Source: Haloglycomyces albus DSM 45210
Lineage (GTDB): Bacteria; Actinomycetota; Actinomycetes; Mycobacteriales; Micromonosporaceae
Reading direction: 5' to 3'
Assembly: GCF_000527155.1 (NCBI RefSeq)
Contig: NZ_AZUQ01000001.1
Coordinates: forward strand, 2,043,615 to 2,107,614
DNA: 64,000 bases
Shown piece by piece: positions 19,975 through 28,059 of this stretch. Within the stretch, counting starts at the first letter, position 1. The number at the start of each line of letters is the position of its first letter. The position numbers and the translations under genes were made by a program. Below the pieces are notes generated by a model. It saw only the letters and a list, made by a program, of their open reading frames with translations, was not told the origin of the DNA and did no database searches.

Positions 19975-21780
19975 ATGCGACCGGGAGTTCTGGAGACGAT
20001 TAAAATTGGGGATAAAGCGTCCAGCGTCCAGCGTCCAGCGTCCAGCGTCCAGCGTCCAGCGTCCAGCGTCCAGCGTCCAGCGTCCAGCGTCCAGCGTCAA
20101 CTTACACTCCCGAGTGAACGTCAGATTGTCCTCGCCGGGCGAACCCAACAAGCGCTTGCTCGACTCCACTTTGATCTAGCGCCGCTGTTTGCCGCCGATC
20201 CCCGCATCGATTATCGCTACGCGATCGTTCCAGGATCGGATCATGCCCTTCCCGCCAAGCGGTTCATCCTGAAATACGATCTACCGGAAGTGGATTGGGA
20301 AGACGTCACTAAATCCAATACCGATCTTGTCATTACCGCTAGCCCGCGTGGATTCATATTCGATCGTGGTATCCCGACAGTGGTCATTCCACATGGAGCC
20401 GGGCACAACCGATTGCTACCGGACACCAGCGGGGTTGCGGGCCTCTGTCGTGAACATCTGGTATCGGATTCGGGAGCGAAACCGAGTTTTATCGCCCTAC
20501 CGGGAGCTGTGGCGTATCGGCAGCTGAGGCAGGAATGCCCGGAAGCTCTGGACCGAGCTGACATTACCGGTGACGTTTGTTGGGAACGGTTTCACATCAG
20601 CGAAGACCGACGTCAACACTATCGGCGCGCGCTCGGCGTCTCCGACACCCAGAAACTGATCGTCCTAGCCTCCACCTGGGGGAGAGATTCCCTTGTCGGC
20701 CGGGACCATTCCGCGATACCAAAGTTGCACGAGTGGCTGTCCGACCCGGAAACCGTCGTCGCATTCGTGCCACACCCGAACATCGACAGCGGTAATCCAC
20801 CGTCAACGGATCATCGCTATGCCTCCCATGTGCGTAACGGCCTCATCATGGTTCCACCCGAAGAAGGCTGGCGCTCGCTCATCGTAGCCGCTGATTACAT
20901 TGTCGGCGACCATGGTTCGGTAACCGTATACGCTGCCGCTTTGGGGAGGCCGGTTGCCATTGGGGAATTCGGCTTCTCGGAGATGCCCGCTGAGGGTGCC
21001 TTGGCACGATTGGGCAGGGAGCTCCCTCGACTGCAGTGGAGTGAGCGGCCGTCAGTGGAACGGCTCACTAGCCAATGCGAAAGGGTCGATGCGAGCGTGA
21101 TCGGCGATATTTTCGACCTATCACGGGACTCACCGGCTCAATTGATTGTCGAACGCTGTTACGAGCTGCTGGAATTGTCTCCCACGCAGGCGTCGTACCC
21201 GATCGCGTTTCCCGAACCCGGTTTTCGGATCGATTACAGGCCGACTTCCTCCTGGCAGGTTCACTATTCGAGCGATGGTGCCGATGTCCACCCGCTCTGT
21301 TCCTTGGGTTCACGCGATTCGCCGGATTTCATCGTTACCTCGACGCAGACGCTGGATTATAGAATCAAGGGTATAGCCGAGGTCGTCACGAGTCTGGAAC
21401 GGCCCGTTGAGGACGTGGCACACGCGTGGGAAGAGAACGCCCGGATTCTCGACGAATCCCAAGTCCACGGTATGGCGGTTACCGCGTTCGGGGTCGACCG
21501 CTACGCCGTCACCTTTAAATCCGGCTATCGCGGAATCCTACGTGTCAAAGGAAATCCGATTCGGGCGCTTGCCGATCTGTTTTATTACCGAACACTCGGG
21601 AGTACCGTCGACGGCTTGGATTTTGAACCCATGCCATACAAACCGGGTGTTTTACGCACGGATATCCTGCTCCAATGCCGCTATCCGGTGTTTGACGTCG
21701 TTGGCCCGGGGAGAGTGGCCGCTTTCCCAAACGGCGAGTGCGGATTTCAGACACCGCAGTTGAAAATCCTTATCGCGTGA
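19975..21780 (+). CDS. CDP-glycerol glycerophosphotransferase/glycosyltransferase-like protein with 5' heptanucleotide repeat
   Basis: The 601-residue protein has a GT-B-like body resembling TagB/TagF-type polymerases. Supporting segments are DLVITASPRGFIF, VVIPHGAGHNR, VLASTWGRDSLVG, VAFVPHPNI and YIVGDHGSVTVYAAALGRPVAIG, consistent with teichoic-acid or surface-glycan assembly. Residues 15-42 are encoded by eleven full GCGTCCA units plus a partial twelfth (20017-20099), read as repeats of SVQRPAS. The conserved fold starts immediately after the repeat, and there is no in-frame ATG, GTG or TTG between the repeat and the fold, so translation must cross the repeat. The C-terminal 200 residues are unrecognised. 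The 3' end overlaps the opposite gene by 129 bp. Confidence 0.75.
   Translation: MRPGVLETIKIGDKASSVQRPASSVQRPASSVQRPASSVQRQLTLPSERQIVLAGRTQQALARLHFDLAPLFAADPRIDYRYAIVPGSDHALPAKRFILKYDLPEVDWEDVTKSNTDLVITASPRGFIFDRGIPTVVIPHGAGHNRLLPDTSGVAGLCREHLVSDSGAKPSFIALPGAVAYRQLRQECPEALDRADITGDVCWERFHISEDRRQHYRRALGVSDTQKLIVLASTWGRDSLVGRDHSAIPKLHEWLSDPETVVAFVPHPNIDSGNPPSTDHRYASHVRNGLIMVPPEEGWRSLIVAADYIVGDHGSVTVYAAALGRPVAIGEFGFSEMPAEGALARLGRELPRLQWSERPSVERLTSQCERVDASVIGDIFDLSRDSPAQLIVERCYELLELSPTQASYPIAFPEPGFRIDYRPTSSWQVHYSSDGADVHPLCSLGSRDSPDFIVTSTQTLDYRIKGIAEVVTSLERPVEDVAHAWEENARILDESQVHGMAVTAFGVDRYAVTFKSGYRGILRVKGNPIRALADLFYYRTLGSTVDGLDFEPMPYKPGVLRTDILLQCRYPVFDVVGPGRVAAFPNGECGFQTPQLKILIA
20017..20099. repeat. 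heptanucleotide tandem repeat (GCGTCCA, 11 units plus partial)
   Basis: Eleven perfect 7-bp units occupy 20017-20093, followed by GCGTCA. Because 7 is not a multiple of 3, gain or loss of one unit changes the frame. One extra unit leads to TGA within six codons after the tract, and one fewer leads to TAG after about 27 codons. The present length keeps the downstream gene open. Confidence 0.97.
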
Positions 21781-23577
21781 ATAAGCGGCCAGTCGTTCCC
21801 AACCTTCGGCTTTATCCTTCTTAGACGAGAGTTTCGTCAATGCGTTGTGCGCGCGTAGAAGTGACGGCCGATTCGCACTTTCCTCAGCTTGGAGCAGAGC
21901 GAGTTTGGCGGCGACCTTTGGTTCGATATTCTGTTCGCCGATGGAACGGAACAGGTTTATCGAACGCTCGTAGTGGCCTTTCGCGTCCTGATGCCGCCCC
22001 ATTCGTTCCAGGATTTCGCCCTTTTGCTTGGTATATAGAGCTTTGGAACGAATGCGACGCTGTTCGTCGGCAAATTTCGGGCACAGTTCGAGAGCCTGGT
22101 CGGTACGTTCTTCGGCCTCGAGGAGGTCTCCGCGAGCGGCAAGCGTGCGGGCCTGTTGTTCGAAGACGCTGGCTTGAAACATGTGACGCGGATAGGGCTT
22201 GTCGCCGATCATGTCGCACAGCAGCTCAGCTTCTCGCAAGTGCTGTAGCGATTCGTCGAAACCGCCGATCTCACTGAGGCTTTTGCCAAGCCACAACCGT
22301 GCTTGCAGTTCCACCGCAGGGTCGTCGAAGGCTATGGTTTCGGCAGCGACGAGGGCGTCGGAATAACAATCGACCGCTTCTTCCGGGAACGGCTGATTGT
22401 TGTAGAACGCCCAGAGCGCTTCCGCCAGGCTAACGGCGCGGGTCCACCACTGATTGTGCAGCGCAATGGTCACCATCGTTTTCAGCGCGGTATGGCGTTC
22501 GAAGAACCATTTTTCGGCCTCCCACTTGCCCGAATGGCCGTGTAGTCCTTCCAGCGGGGCCTGCGGCATGATCCGACGGCGGTTGCCCATGATGATCCTG
22601 TCGGCTTCCTGTGCAAGGGCGAGAACCTTGTCGAAGTACGACTCGAATGACAGTCGGAATTGCGTTCGGTCGGCGAGGGAAGTGCTGTGAGGTTCAGCGG
22701 CCGACGACCGGTGCAACCGGAAATAACCATGATTGTCCGGGATAACCAAATCCAGCCGAATAAGCTCATCCAGAGGAGACGGGTCCTGCGGTTGAGGCCC
22801 GATCAGGATTTCGGCCGTCGTCTCGTCGAAGAGCCGTTGTGGCAATAGGTGCAGGAATCTATAGAGCCACAGTGCCGCGTCGCTCAAGGAAGCTTGTAGT
22901 ACACCATTGCTCGACCCCAAGGTCACGATGTTCTTCAGCTCTTCTTGGCTTTCACCGGCAAGATCGGGATCGTTCGAGATGAGTCGCGCGATCTGTAGCA
23001 GTTCGTGGGGTCCGAAGAGCTCATCGTCGTTAATGGTGGGGCGCAAACGGTGGTCCAGCCCGACCTGATCGAAGAGTTCGGCACGTTGCTCAGCGTCGAA
23101 CGGCGGCAATTCCAACTCGAGGAACTCCATGTCGTTTGCGGAATCCGGACTGACAAGTACGAAACCACAGACATCTCGTGAGGGTCGGAAAAGACGTGCG
23201 GAATCGGTATTTCGATCGCTACGCACCATGATCAGCCTGACGTCCTCGCTGGCGGCGTCATTGAACTGCCGACCCAAGTTCTTGACTGTAGACGTCAGGA
23301 GATCGGTGGGCACTCCGAGGCGGATCAGGCTCTCACGCAGGACGGTAACAAGGTCGGATCCACGAAGGTCCACGAACAACTGACCACCTGGATAGTGGTC
23401 GTTGACTTCCTGGGCGATGACCCGAACTACGCTGGATGCTCCCCGGTTTTCGGCGGAGCGCAACCATACGGGTCGGGGACGTAGTTTTCTGAGTTCGGCA
23501 CTAAGCCTATCGGCCGTCGGGCCTCTGTTCACCCAGATGTGAGGGGGACGAATTCCGTCTGCTGGTTGTGTAACCAT
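21652..23577 (-). CDS. STAND/NB-ARC-like protein with degenerate P-loop and TPR region
   Basis: The 641-residue product looks like the NTPase-TPR part of actinobacterial NB-ARC proteins. The segment before PGGQLFVDLRGSD is where homologues carry a GxGGxGKT P-loop; here it reads SAENRGASSVVRVIAQ, without the Gly-Lys-Thr. A winged-helix-like region (about 210-300) follows. TPR-like helices cover about 350-641 (ARLWLGKSLSEIGGFDESLQH, KGEILERMGRHQDAKGHYERS). ATG 23577 was chosen because TATAGT lies 7 nt upstream; an ATG 6 nt earlier is possible. It is divergent from the gene at 23706. The role is unknown; this family often acts in signalling or defence. Confidence 0.7.
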   Translation of the reverse strand: MVTQPADGIRPPHIWVNRGPTADRLSAELRKLRPRPVWLRSAENRGASSVVRVIAQEVNDHYPGGQLFVDLRGSDLVTVLRESLIRLGVPTDLLTSTVKNLGRQFNDAASEDVRLIMVRSDRNTDSARLFRPSRDVCGFVLVSPDSANDMEFLELELPPFDAEQRAELFDQVGLDHRLRPTINDDELFGPHELLQIARLISNDPDLAGESQEELKNIVTLGSSNGVLQASLSDAALWLYRFLHLLPQRLFDETTAEILIGPQPQDPSPLDELIRLDLVIPDNHGYFRLHRSSAAEPHSTSLADRTQFRLSFESYFDKVLALAQEADRIIMGNRRRIMPQAPLEGLHGHSGKWEAEKWFFERHTALKTMVTIALHNQWWTRAVSLAEALWAFYNNQPFPEEAVDCYSDALVAAETIAFDDPAVELQARLWLGKSLSEIGGFDESLQHLREAELLCDMIGDKPYPRHMFQASVFEQQARTLAARGDLLEAEERTDQALELCPKFADEQRRIRSKALYTKQKGEILERMGRHQDAKGHYERSINLFRSIGEQNIEPKVAAKLALLQAEESANRPSLLRAHNALTKLSSKKDKAEGWERLAAYSRDKDFQLRCLKSALAVWESGHSPRANDVKHRIAALEQDIRA

Positions 23578-23584
23578 ATACATC

Positions 23585-23590
23585 ACTATA
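23585..23590 (-). promoter_or_regulatory. -10 box for a leaderless transcript (STAND-like gene)
   Basis: TATAGT on the minus strand lies 7 nt before ATG 23577. No ribosome binding site is visible. Confidence 0.5.
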
Positions 23591-24114
23591 ATGGTTGCGG
23601 TATAACGTGTTGACCTCCTCCCCATTCGTAATGTGGGGGTCGGTGCACCGCGTAATTCCGATCAACCATGGAACGTGTCACGCCCGCAACCAACGAAGGA
23701 CTCCTATGATCGAACCAATCTCCGCCGCGATCGCATCGGCGGCTGCCGGTTATACCACGGACCTCGCTGCGTCTTGGACGAAAACGGCCTTGACGAAAAT
23801 AACCGATATAACCACGGGTCGACTGAAACGCAAAGACGCAGACGTCGATCTGCTGTTGGCGGCCAAGAGCGATCCCGAGGAGCTGGAGGCTCTCGCGCAA
23901 CGCATCCAGAGCCTACTGGCGGACGACGCGGATTATCGTGCTGACATGGAGGGTTACACCGGGCAGCGCATTCAGATCGACCAGTCCGTCAATCACTTCC
24001 ACGGAACCGTCAATCAAATGCAGATCAGCGGTGACAACCACGCCCCAATGTTCGGTGGGCAGCCCAACGACGTTGCCAAGGAATTATGCGGAAAGCCTGG
24101 GCCTTGTGTCTATA

Positions 24115-24276
24115 TTAGTCGGCGAAGATCTCCGCGACCGGAACGGGCGGCTGATCGTCTCTGGGCTCGGATTTCTCCATTTCCCAACCCAGCAGGCTCA
24201 ATACCATCATCGGTACCGCGACCGCGCTCAGTACGATGGCGGTCAAGAAACGCCGTGAGTAACGTTCGGACGACAT
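24115..24276 (-). CDS. 53-residue single-pass membrane protein
   Basis: A short frame reads MSSERYSRRFLTAIVLSAVA onward. It has one transmembrane helix (about residues 10-31, FLTAIVLSAVAVPMMVLSLLGW) followed by an acidic and proline-rich tail ending VAEIFAD. The ATG at 24276 lies exactly 6 nt after TAGGCT, matching the leaderless start pattern used by other genes here. That supports a real gene although it is antisense to the run-on frame above. The function is unknown. It lies divergently next to yjbQ. Confidence 0.6.
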   Translation of the reverse strand: MSSERYSRRFLTAIVLSAVAVPMMVLSLLGWEMEKSEPRDDQPPVPVAEIFAD

Positions 24277-24282
24277 GGTTCC

Positions 24283-24288
24283 AGCCTA
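24283..24288 (-). promoter_or_regulatory. -10 box for a leaderless transcript (53-residue protein)
   Basis: TAGGCT on the minus strand, then GGAACC (6 nt), then ATG 24276. Confidence 0.5.
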
Positions 24289-24404
24289 GAATCGACCCAC
24301 GTTCTCACGAACCGTGGTTCCTCGAAATTGTGACGTGGGATGGGAAGCACGTGGTGGTCGGTACGGTTCTGCGGCGGTGCTCCACGTTCGCCCTGTTCTC
24401 TTCG

Positions 24405-24410
24405 TACGAT
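24405..24410 (+). promoter_or_regulatory. -10 box for a leaderless transcript (yjbQ)
   Basis: TACGAT followed by GAATGT (6 nt) and ATG 24417. This fixes the start of yjbQ inside the longer open frame. Confidence 0.6.
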
Positions 24411-24416
24411 GAATGT

Positions 24417-24833
24417 ATGAGTTTGTTCCAAAGCAATGAGATTTCGCTGCAAACCGGCCACCGCCAATGCGTTCTTGACATCACGGACAAATGTCGACGT
24501 TTTCTCGTGGATTTTGACGCTTACAGCGGTCTCCTCAACATCTTCGTGCCTCACGCGACCGCTGGGGTCGCCATTCTGGAGACCGGAGCCGGGTCGGACG
24601 ACGACCTGTTGGCAAGTCTTGAGGATCTGCTACCGCGCGATGATCGCTGGCAGCACCGCCACGGATCCTATGGGCACGGGCGTGACCACGTGCTCCCCGC
24701 CTATATCGCGCCTCATGCCACGATCCCGGTTATCGACGGTCGCATGGCCCTGGGGACTTGGCAGTCGGTGACACTTGTAGACACCAACGTTGACAATCCT
24801 GACCGGCGAGTTCGATTGTCGTATTTGGGGTAA
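24417..24833 (+). CDS. yjbQ: YjbQ family protein (UPF0047)
   Basis: The 138-residue protein belongs to the YjbQ/UPF0047 family, for which a secondary thiamine-phosphate synthase activity has been reported. It has the family segments ITDKCRRFL, GLLNIFVPHATAGVAILETG (metal-site His), HRHGSYGHGRDHVLPAYIAPHATIPV and LGTWQSVTLVDTN. The length and start (SLFQSNEISLQTG) are normal for the family, which is why ATG 24417 is preferred over the upstream in-frame extension. It stands alone. Confidence 0.85.
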   Translation: MSLFQSNEISLQTGHRQCVLDITDKCRRFLVDFDAYSGLLNIFVPHATAGVAILETGAGSDDDLLASLEDLLPRDDRWQHRHGSYGHGRDHVLPAYIAPHATIPVIDGRMALGTWQSVTLVDTNVDNPDRRVRLSYLG

Positions 24834-25364
24834 CTGCCGATTTTCCGAGGGAAAACGGGACGATAACACGGACGTCAGTCACGTATTGTGACGGCCCGCG
24901 ACCTATTGAGATAGTGTACGGCTGCAATTCTGGACCGACTGGCCGATTGCGGCAATATTCGGAACCGGCATCCCCTGCGCCGAGTGTGTTCGACCCGAAG
25001 TGCATGGGCACCGGCGCGGTGGTGGGATATCGGATGCAGAGCCTGTTCCGCAACAATCGATTTAACAAGTGCCTCGACTCAAACCGTTATGCGCTCGCGG
25101 CCGCGAGCGTGCGACGTTGTCTTACCGTGAACAAACGCCCCGGAGTAACGAACGCAGGCGTCCAAGGTAGTAGCTCCCCTCCTCCACACTGCCTGGGACG
25201 ACCTCGAATCGGAAACGGTTATCGAAGATCTATACCGGTTCCTGGCCAAGCTTCTGCAATGTGCAGAGTGGGCCCGGGCCGAAACGAAGGCCTGGGCCAC
25301 CGATCCGGAACGGGTCTCCCGTTTACTTCGAGATGTCGTGGACGAAGACACCTCTCAACGATCG
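24834..25364. other. 531-bp intergenic region with possible gene remnants
   Basis: No complete gene is supported. The second half contains a start-less coding-like frame (separate entry at 25149). The first half has open frames without binding sites or a recognisable product. Given the truncated gene on one side, this looks like a region of decay. Confidence 0.45.
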
Positions 25365-25446
25365 TTATGGTTTCGCCACACCGCATTCCCATGTAGGAGT
25401 CGTGGTGGTCCAGGAAGCTACTTCATTGACCGCGTCGTACAAGGGT
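25149..25446 (+). pseudogene. start-less coding-like fragment
   Basis: From a stop at 25146-25148 a frame reads VAPLLHTAWDDLESETVIED, LYRFLAKLLQCAEWARAETK and AWATDPERVSRLLRDVVDED before losing protein character, where it becomes antisense to the glycosylase gene end. It has amphipathic helical composition but no ATG, GTG or usable TTG start near its beginning. It may be a remnant of a gene cut by rearrangement. The family was not recognised. Confidence 0.3.
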
Positions 25447-26471
25447 GAACGATCCCGCTCGGACCATTCGGCGGCCTCCACGACCAATTCGTTGCGACGA
25501 CGTCGCAGCGCCACGCGACCCGGGATGCGCGAACCAACCACTACCGGCATACACCAGTACCCGAACGTTCGTTTCGCCTTTGGAACGTAGATTTCGATCT
25601 TCCAGTCGTGCCCCCACAAGCGCCTCAATCGCGCTCGGTGCCAGACCAGGGGATCGAACATCGACACCGGCACCGTGTTCTCCTCCGGTGTGGGAACGTC
25701 GTCAACGGACGTATCCTTCCACGCCGGAACGTCCCAGCCTTCCACCTCAACCCGAGGTACCTCCATGCGTTCCAGCGACTCGCGCACTGCGGCGCTGCGG
25801 AGTCGAAAGTAATCGGCGATATCGTCCAAGGTGCCCACGCCGAGGTTTCGCAGCGCGATCGCGACAAGTGCGTCAACACAGTCGGAATCATCGGCATCCC
25901 ATCGATACTCGGTCGGAATGACCTCGTCGGCAGCCTGATACACCCGCTGAAAGCCTTGCCGCCACGTGCACGTGACCTCCCCCGACTGCACCATCCAATC
26001 CAAGGCGCGTTTATGGTCACTACGTGGATTCCAACCGGTGACCCCGGCCGGTTTAGGTAGGGTGGCACCGTCCGGCAGGTGCTTTGACGTGATGGAACCG
26101 TGGCCCTGCAACAGTTCTCGAATGCGGTCGACCGCGTTGTCGTCGATGCCGAGAGAACGGATATCCTCTTGTGCCGCCGAACGTCGTCTCCGGGCCAAAT
26201 ACGGCCACAGTTGGAGATCGATCAAAGAGAGCGCGTGACCCCAGTGCTCAAAGGCGACCGGCTTTTCACGCCGTTTCAAGGCGTCATCCACCTCATCGGC
26301 CTTCACGCCCCGAGACAAGAGTGTCAACTCGTGGGCTCGACGAACCGCCGAAATGGTATCGATTTGAATGCATCCGAGACGCCGAATCACGTCCTGATAC
26401 GACTGGGGGCCGCCAGATAGCTGACGATCGACCGCCACCGCACGGGCCTGGGCAAGAGAAAACGAATCCAC
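25365..26471 (-). CDS. YcaQ-type winged-helix DNA glycosylase family protein
   Basis: The 368-residue protein belongs to the HTH_42/YcaQ family, whose studied members are DNA glycosylases acting on interstrand crosslinks and bulky alkyl lesions. The N-terminal segment LGCIQIDTISAVRRAHELTL holds the family QxD catalytic motif (QID). The body has FEHWGHALSLIDLQLWPY and the C-terminal MFDPLVWHRARLRRLWGHDWKIEIYVPKAKRTFGYWCMPV. GTG 26471 was chosen because AAGGAGC precedes it; a longer in-frame start exists 21 codons upstream but would overlap the divergent kinase promoter. The physiological lesion is unknown. Confidence 0.85.
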   Translation of the reverse strand: MDSFSLAQARAVAVDRQLSGGPQSYQDVIRRLGCIQIDTISAVRRAHELTLLSRGVKADEVDDALKRREKPVAFEHWGHALSLIDLQLWPYLARRRRSAAQEDIRSLGIDDNAVDRIRELLQGHGSITSKHLPDGATLPKPAGVTGWNPRSDHKRALDWMVQSGEVTCTWRQGFQRVYQAADEVIPTEYRWDADDSDCVDALVAIALRNLGVGTLDDIADYFRLRSAAVRESLERMEVPRVEVEGWDVPAWKDTSVDDVPTPEENTVPVSMFDPLVWHRARLRRLWGHDWKIEIYVPKAKRTFGYWCMPVVVGSRIPGRVALRRRRNELVVEAAEWSERDRSPLYDAVNEVASWTTTTPTWECGVAKP

Positions 26472-26544
26472 TGATAGCTCCTTATAAACGTCGCTCCGCC
26501 ACGAAGCTACCTCCCAGGTGTGACACCGCCACATTCCAGCGCAC

Positions 26545-26550
26545 TAAACT
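26545..26550 (+). promoter_or_regulatory. -10 box for a leaderless transcript (kinase)
   Basis: TAAACT followed by TGAACC (6 nt) and GTG 26557. Confidence 0.6.
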
Positions 26551-26556
26551 TGAACC

Positions 26557-27954
26557 GTGACTGTTCCCCACAACGACGATTCCTTCTGGGGCGGCCGATA
26601 CCGCGTCAAAGGAGACATCGGGTCCGGCGGTATGGGACGCGTATTCTTGGCCGACGACACGGTACTGGACCGCGAGGTAGCCATCAAGACCATACGCCCC
26701 AGTCGGCTGGAAGGCGATGGAGCCACCACCGTGATCCGGAGGTTCGAACGCGAAGCACGTTTGGCCGCTCGCCTCCGCCATCCCAACCTCCCGGAAATAT
26801 ACGATGCCTCAGAGCGAAACGCCGATTCCCTTTATTTGGTGATGGAGTTCGTCAAAGGAGTCGACCTACAGGCGCCCATCGATGAAAAGACACCTCTGAA
26901 CTCCCGTGAAGTAGCGGCCATCGGAATGCAAACTGCCAGCGCTCTCGACGCTATTCACCACGGCCACATCGTCCACCGCGACCTTAAACCCGCAAACTTG
27001 CGCCTCAACGAAATGGGCGTGGTGAAACTCGTCGACTTCGGGATCGCGGCCGATCGTGATTCGCGAGCCACTCGACTGACGCATACCGGAAACGAACCGG
27101 GTACTCCGGACTATCAGGCCCCCGAATTTCTCACCGGCGGTCAGGCCACCCCGGCAACCGACCTGTACGCCCTGGGAGTCGTTCTGTACGAACTGCTACG
27201 CGGCGCCAAAATCTTCGGCGACGGTCGGCTCACCGTTTATGAAACTCAACGGGCCCATGCCGAAGAAATCCCGGAGCCTTTGTCTCACCCCGAACTGAAC
27301 GTACTCATCGTGGAAGAACTTCTGGCCAAAGACCCGAGCAACCGCCCCGCAACGGCCGGTGACGTGTATCGGAGGCTTGGTGAGATCTTTCCATCGACGC
27401 CTTTGTCGACCTGCACTCTAGATGTCGATCCCAGCATTCCGTTGGTCATGCCTTTGACTCCGCCCACCGCAGTTAAGGACGTCAATAGTTCGTCGGGGCG
27501 GCAAGCTCCGGTGCAGGCGCGACCGTCCAATACCCTGGAGGAAGACCTGCAGCGGCTGTTTCGTGAAGCCGAGGGCTATTTTCGCACTGAGGACTGGAAG
27601 CAGGCCGTGCAAAGTTACCGCGTCTTGGCCCGTCGCCTAGCGCAGTCCGACCCGCATGCGGAATTGCGCGCCCAGATTCGAATCGCGGAGGCATTGGCTC
27701 AGCTCGGACACCGAGAACAGGCGCTTCAAGGTATCGATACTCTGCTGCGACGGGCAAGCAAGTCAGAGGTCATCGGCCCGGAGGGGTATTTCGAGGTACG
27801 ACTCGTACGTTGTGACCTTCTGTACCCGACGATAGGGGACACTGCTGCACGCGCCGATATGCAGGCACTGTATGAAGAAGCGCTGCCCGTGTTGGGGTCA
27901 CAGCACGATGTCGTTCGCGGTGTGCGACAGCGGATGAACAGATCGGATTGGTAA
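26557..27954 (+). CDS. soluble serine/threonine protein kinase with C-terminal TPR-like region
   Basis: This is a 465-residue Hanks-type kinase. The Gly-rich loop GSGGMGRVF is at residues 22-30, the ATP lysine is K44 in VAIK, the catalytic loop HRDLKPAN is near 140, DFG is near 160, and the activation segment ends GTPDYQAPEF. All key residues are present. After the kinase domain (to about 275) a linker leads to helical repeats at about 325-465 (EAEGYFRTEDWKQAVQSYRV, RIAEALAQLGHREQALQ), likely TPRs for partner binding. There is no transmembrane helix or PASTA domain, unlike PknB, so it should act in the cytosol. The gene is probably leaderless and diverges from the glycosylase gene. Confidence 0.92.
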   Translation: MTVPHNDDSFWGGRYRVKGDIGSGGMGRVFLADDTVLDREVAIKTIRPSRLEGDGATTVIRRFEREARLAARLRHPNLPEIYDASERNADSLYLVMEFVKGVDLQAPIDEKTPLNSREVAAIGMQTASALDAIHHGHIVHRDLKPANLRLNEMGVVKLVDFGIAADRDSRATRLTHTGNEPGTPDYQAPEFLTGGQATPATDLYALGVVLYELLRGAKIFGDGRLTVYETQRAHAEEIPEPLSHPELNVLIVEELLAKDPSNRPATAGDVYRRLGEIFPSTPLSTCTLDVDPSIPLVMPLTPPTAVKDVNSSSGRQAPVQARPSNTLEEDLQRLFREAEGYFRTEDWKQAVQSYRVLARRLAQSDPHAELRAQIRIAEALAQLGHREQALQGIDTLLRRASKSEVIGPEGYFEVRLVRCDLLYPTIGDTAARADMQALYEEALPVLGSQHDVVRGVRQRMNRSDW

Positions 27955-28059
27955 TGGCACATTCATACCCGTTACCTTCCAACCGTTTTCCTGCCCAACC
28001 TGGAATCGGTATTCTTACTTCGGTTGCCCGATTGCCTCTATTGACAGGAAAGCCCAGAC

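Larger units (their letters stand above)
23706..24833 (+). pseudogene. small effector-like N-terminal domain, truncated; frame runs on into yjbQ
   Basis: ATG 23706 follows a good AAGGA site. Residues 1-120 form a coherent small protein: a hydrophobic, alanine-rich start (IEPISAAIASAAAGYTTDLA), an acidic helical middle (DPEELEALAQRIQSLL), then NHFHGTVNQMQISGDNH at 96-112. That segment is reminiscent of glycine/asparagine motifs in bacterial NLR-associated amyloid signalling sequences. From about residue 137 the frame is antisense to a 53-codon gene and loses protein character. It then joins yjbQ in frame at residue 238 without a stop. The natural stop was probably lost by deletion; a true 375-residue fusion is less likely. 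Confidence 0.4.

Noticed and set aside
20017-20099. CRISPR-like array
   Set aside because: The repeat unit is 7 bp with no spacers and no cas genes nearby; it is a simple tandem repeat inside a gene.
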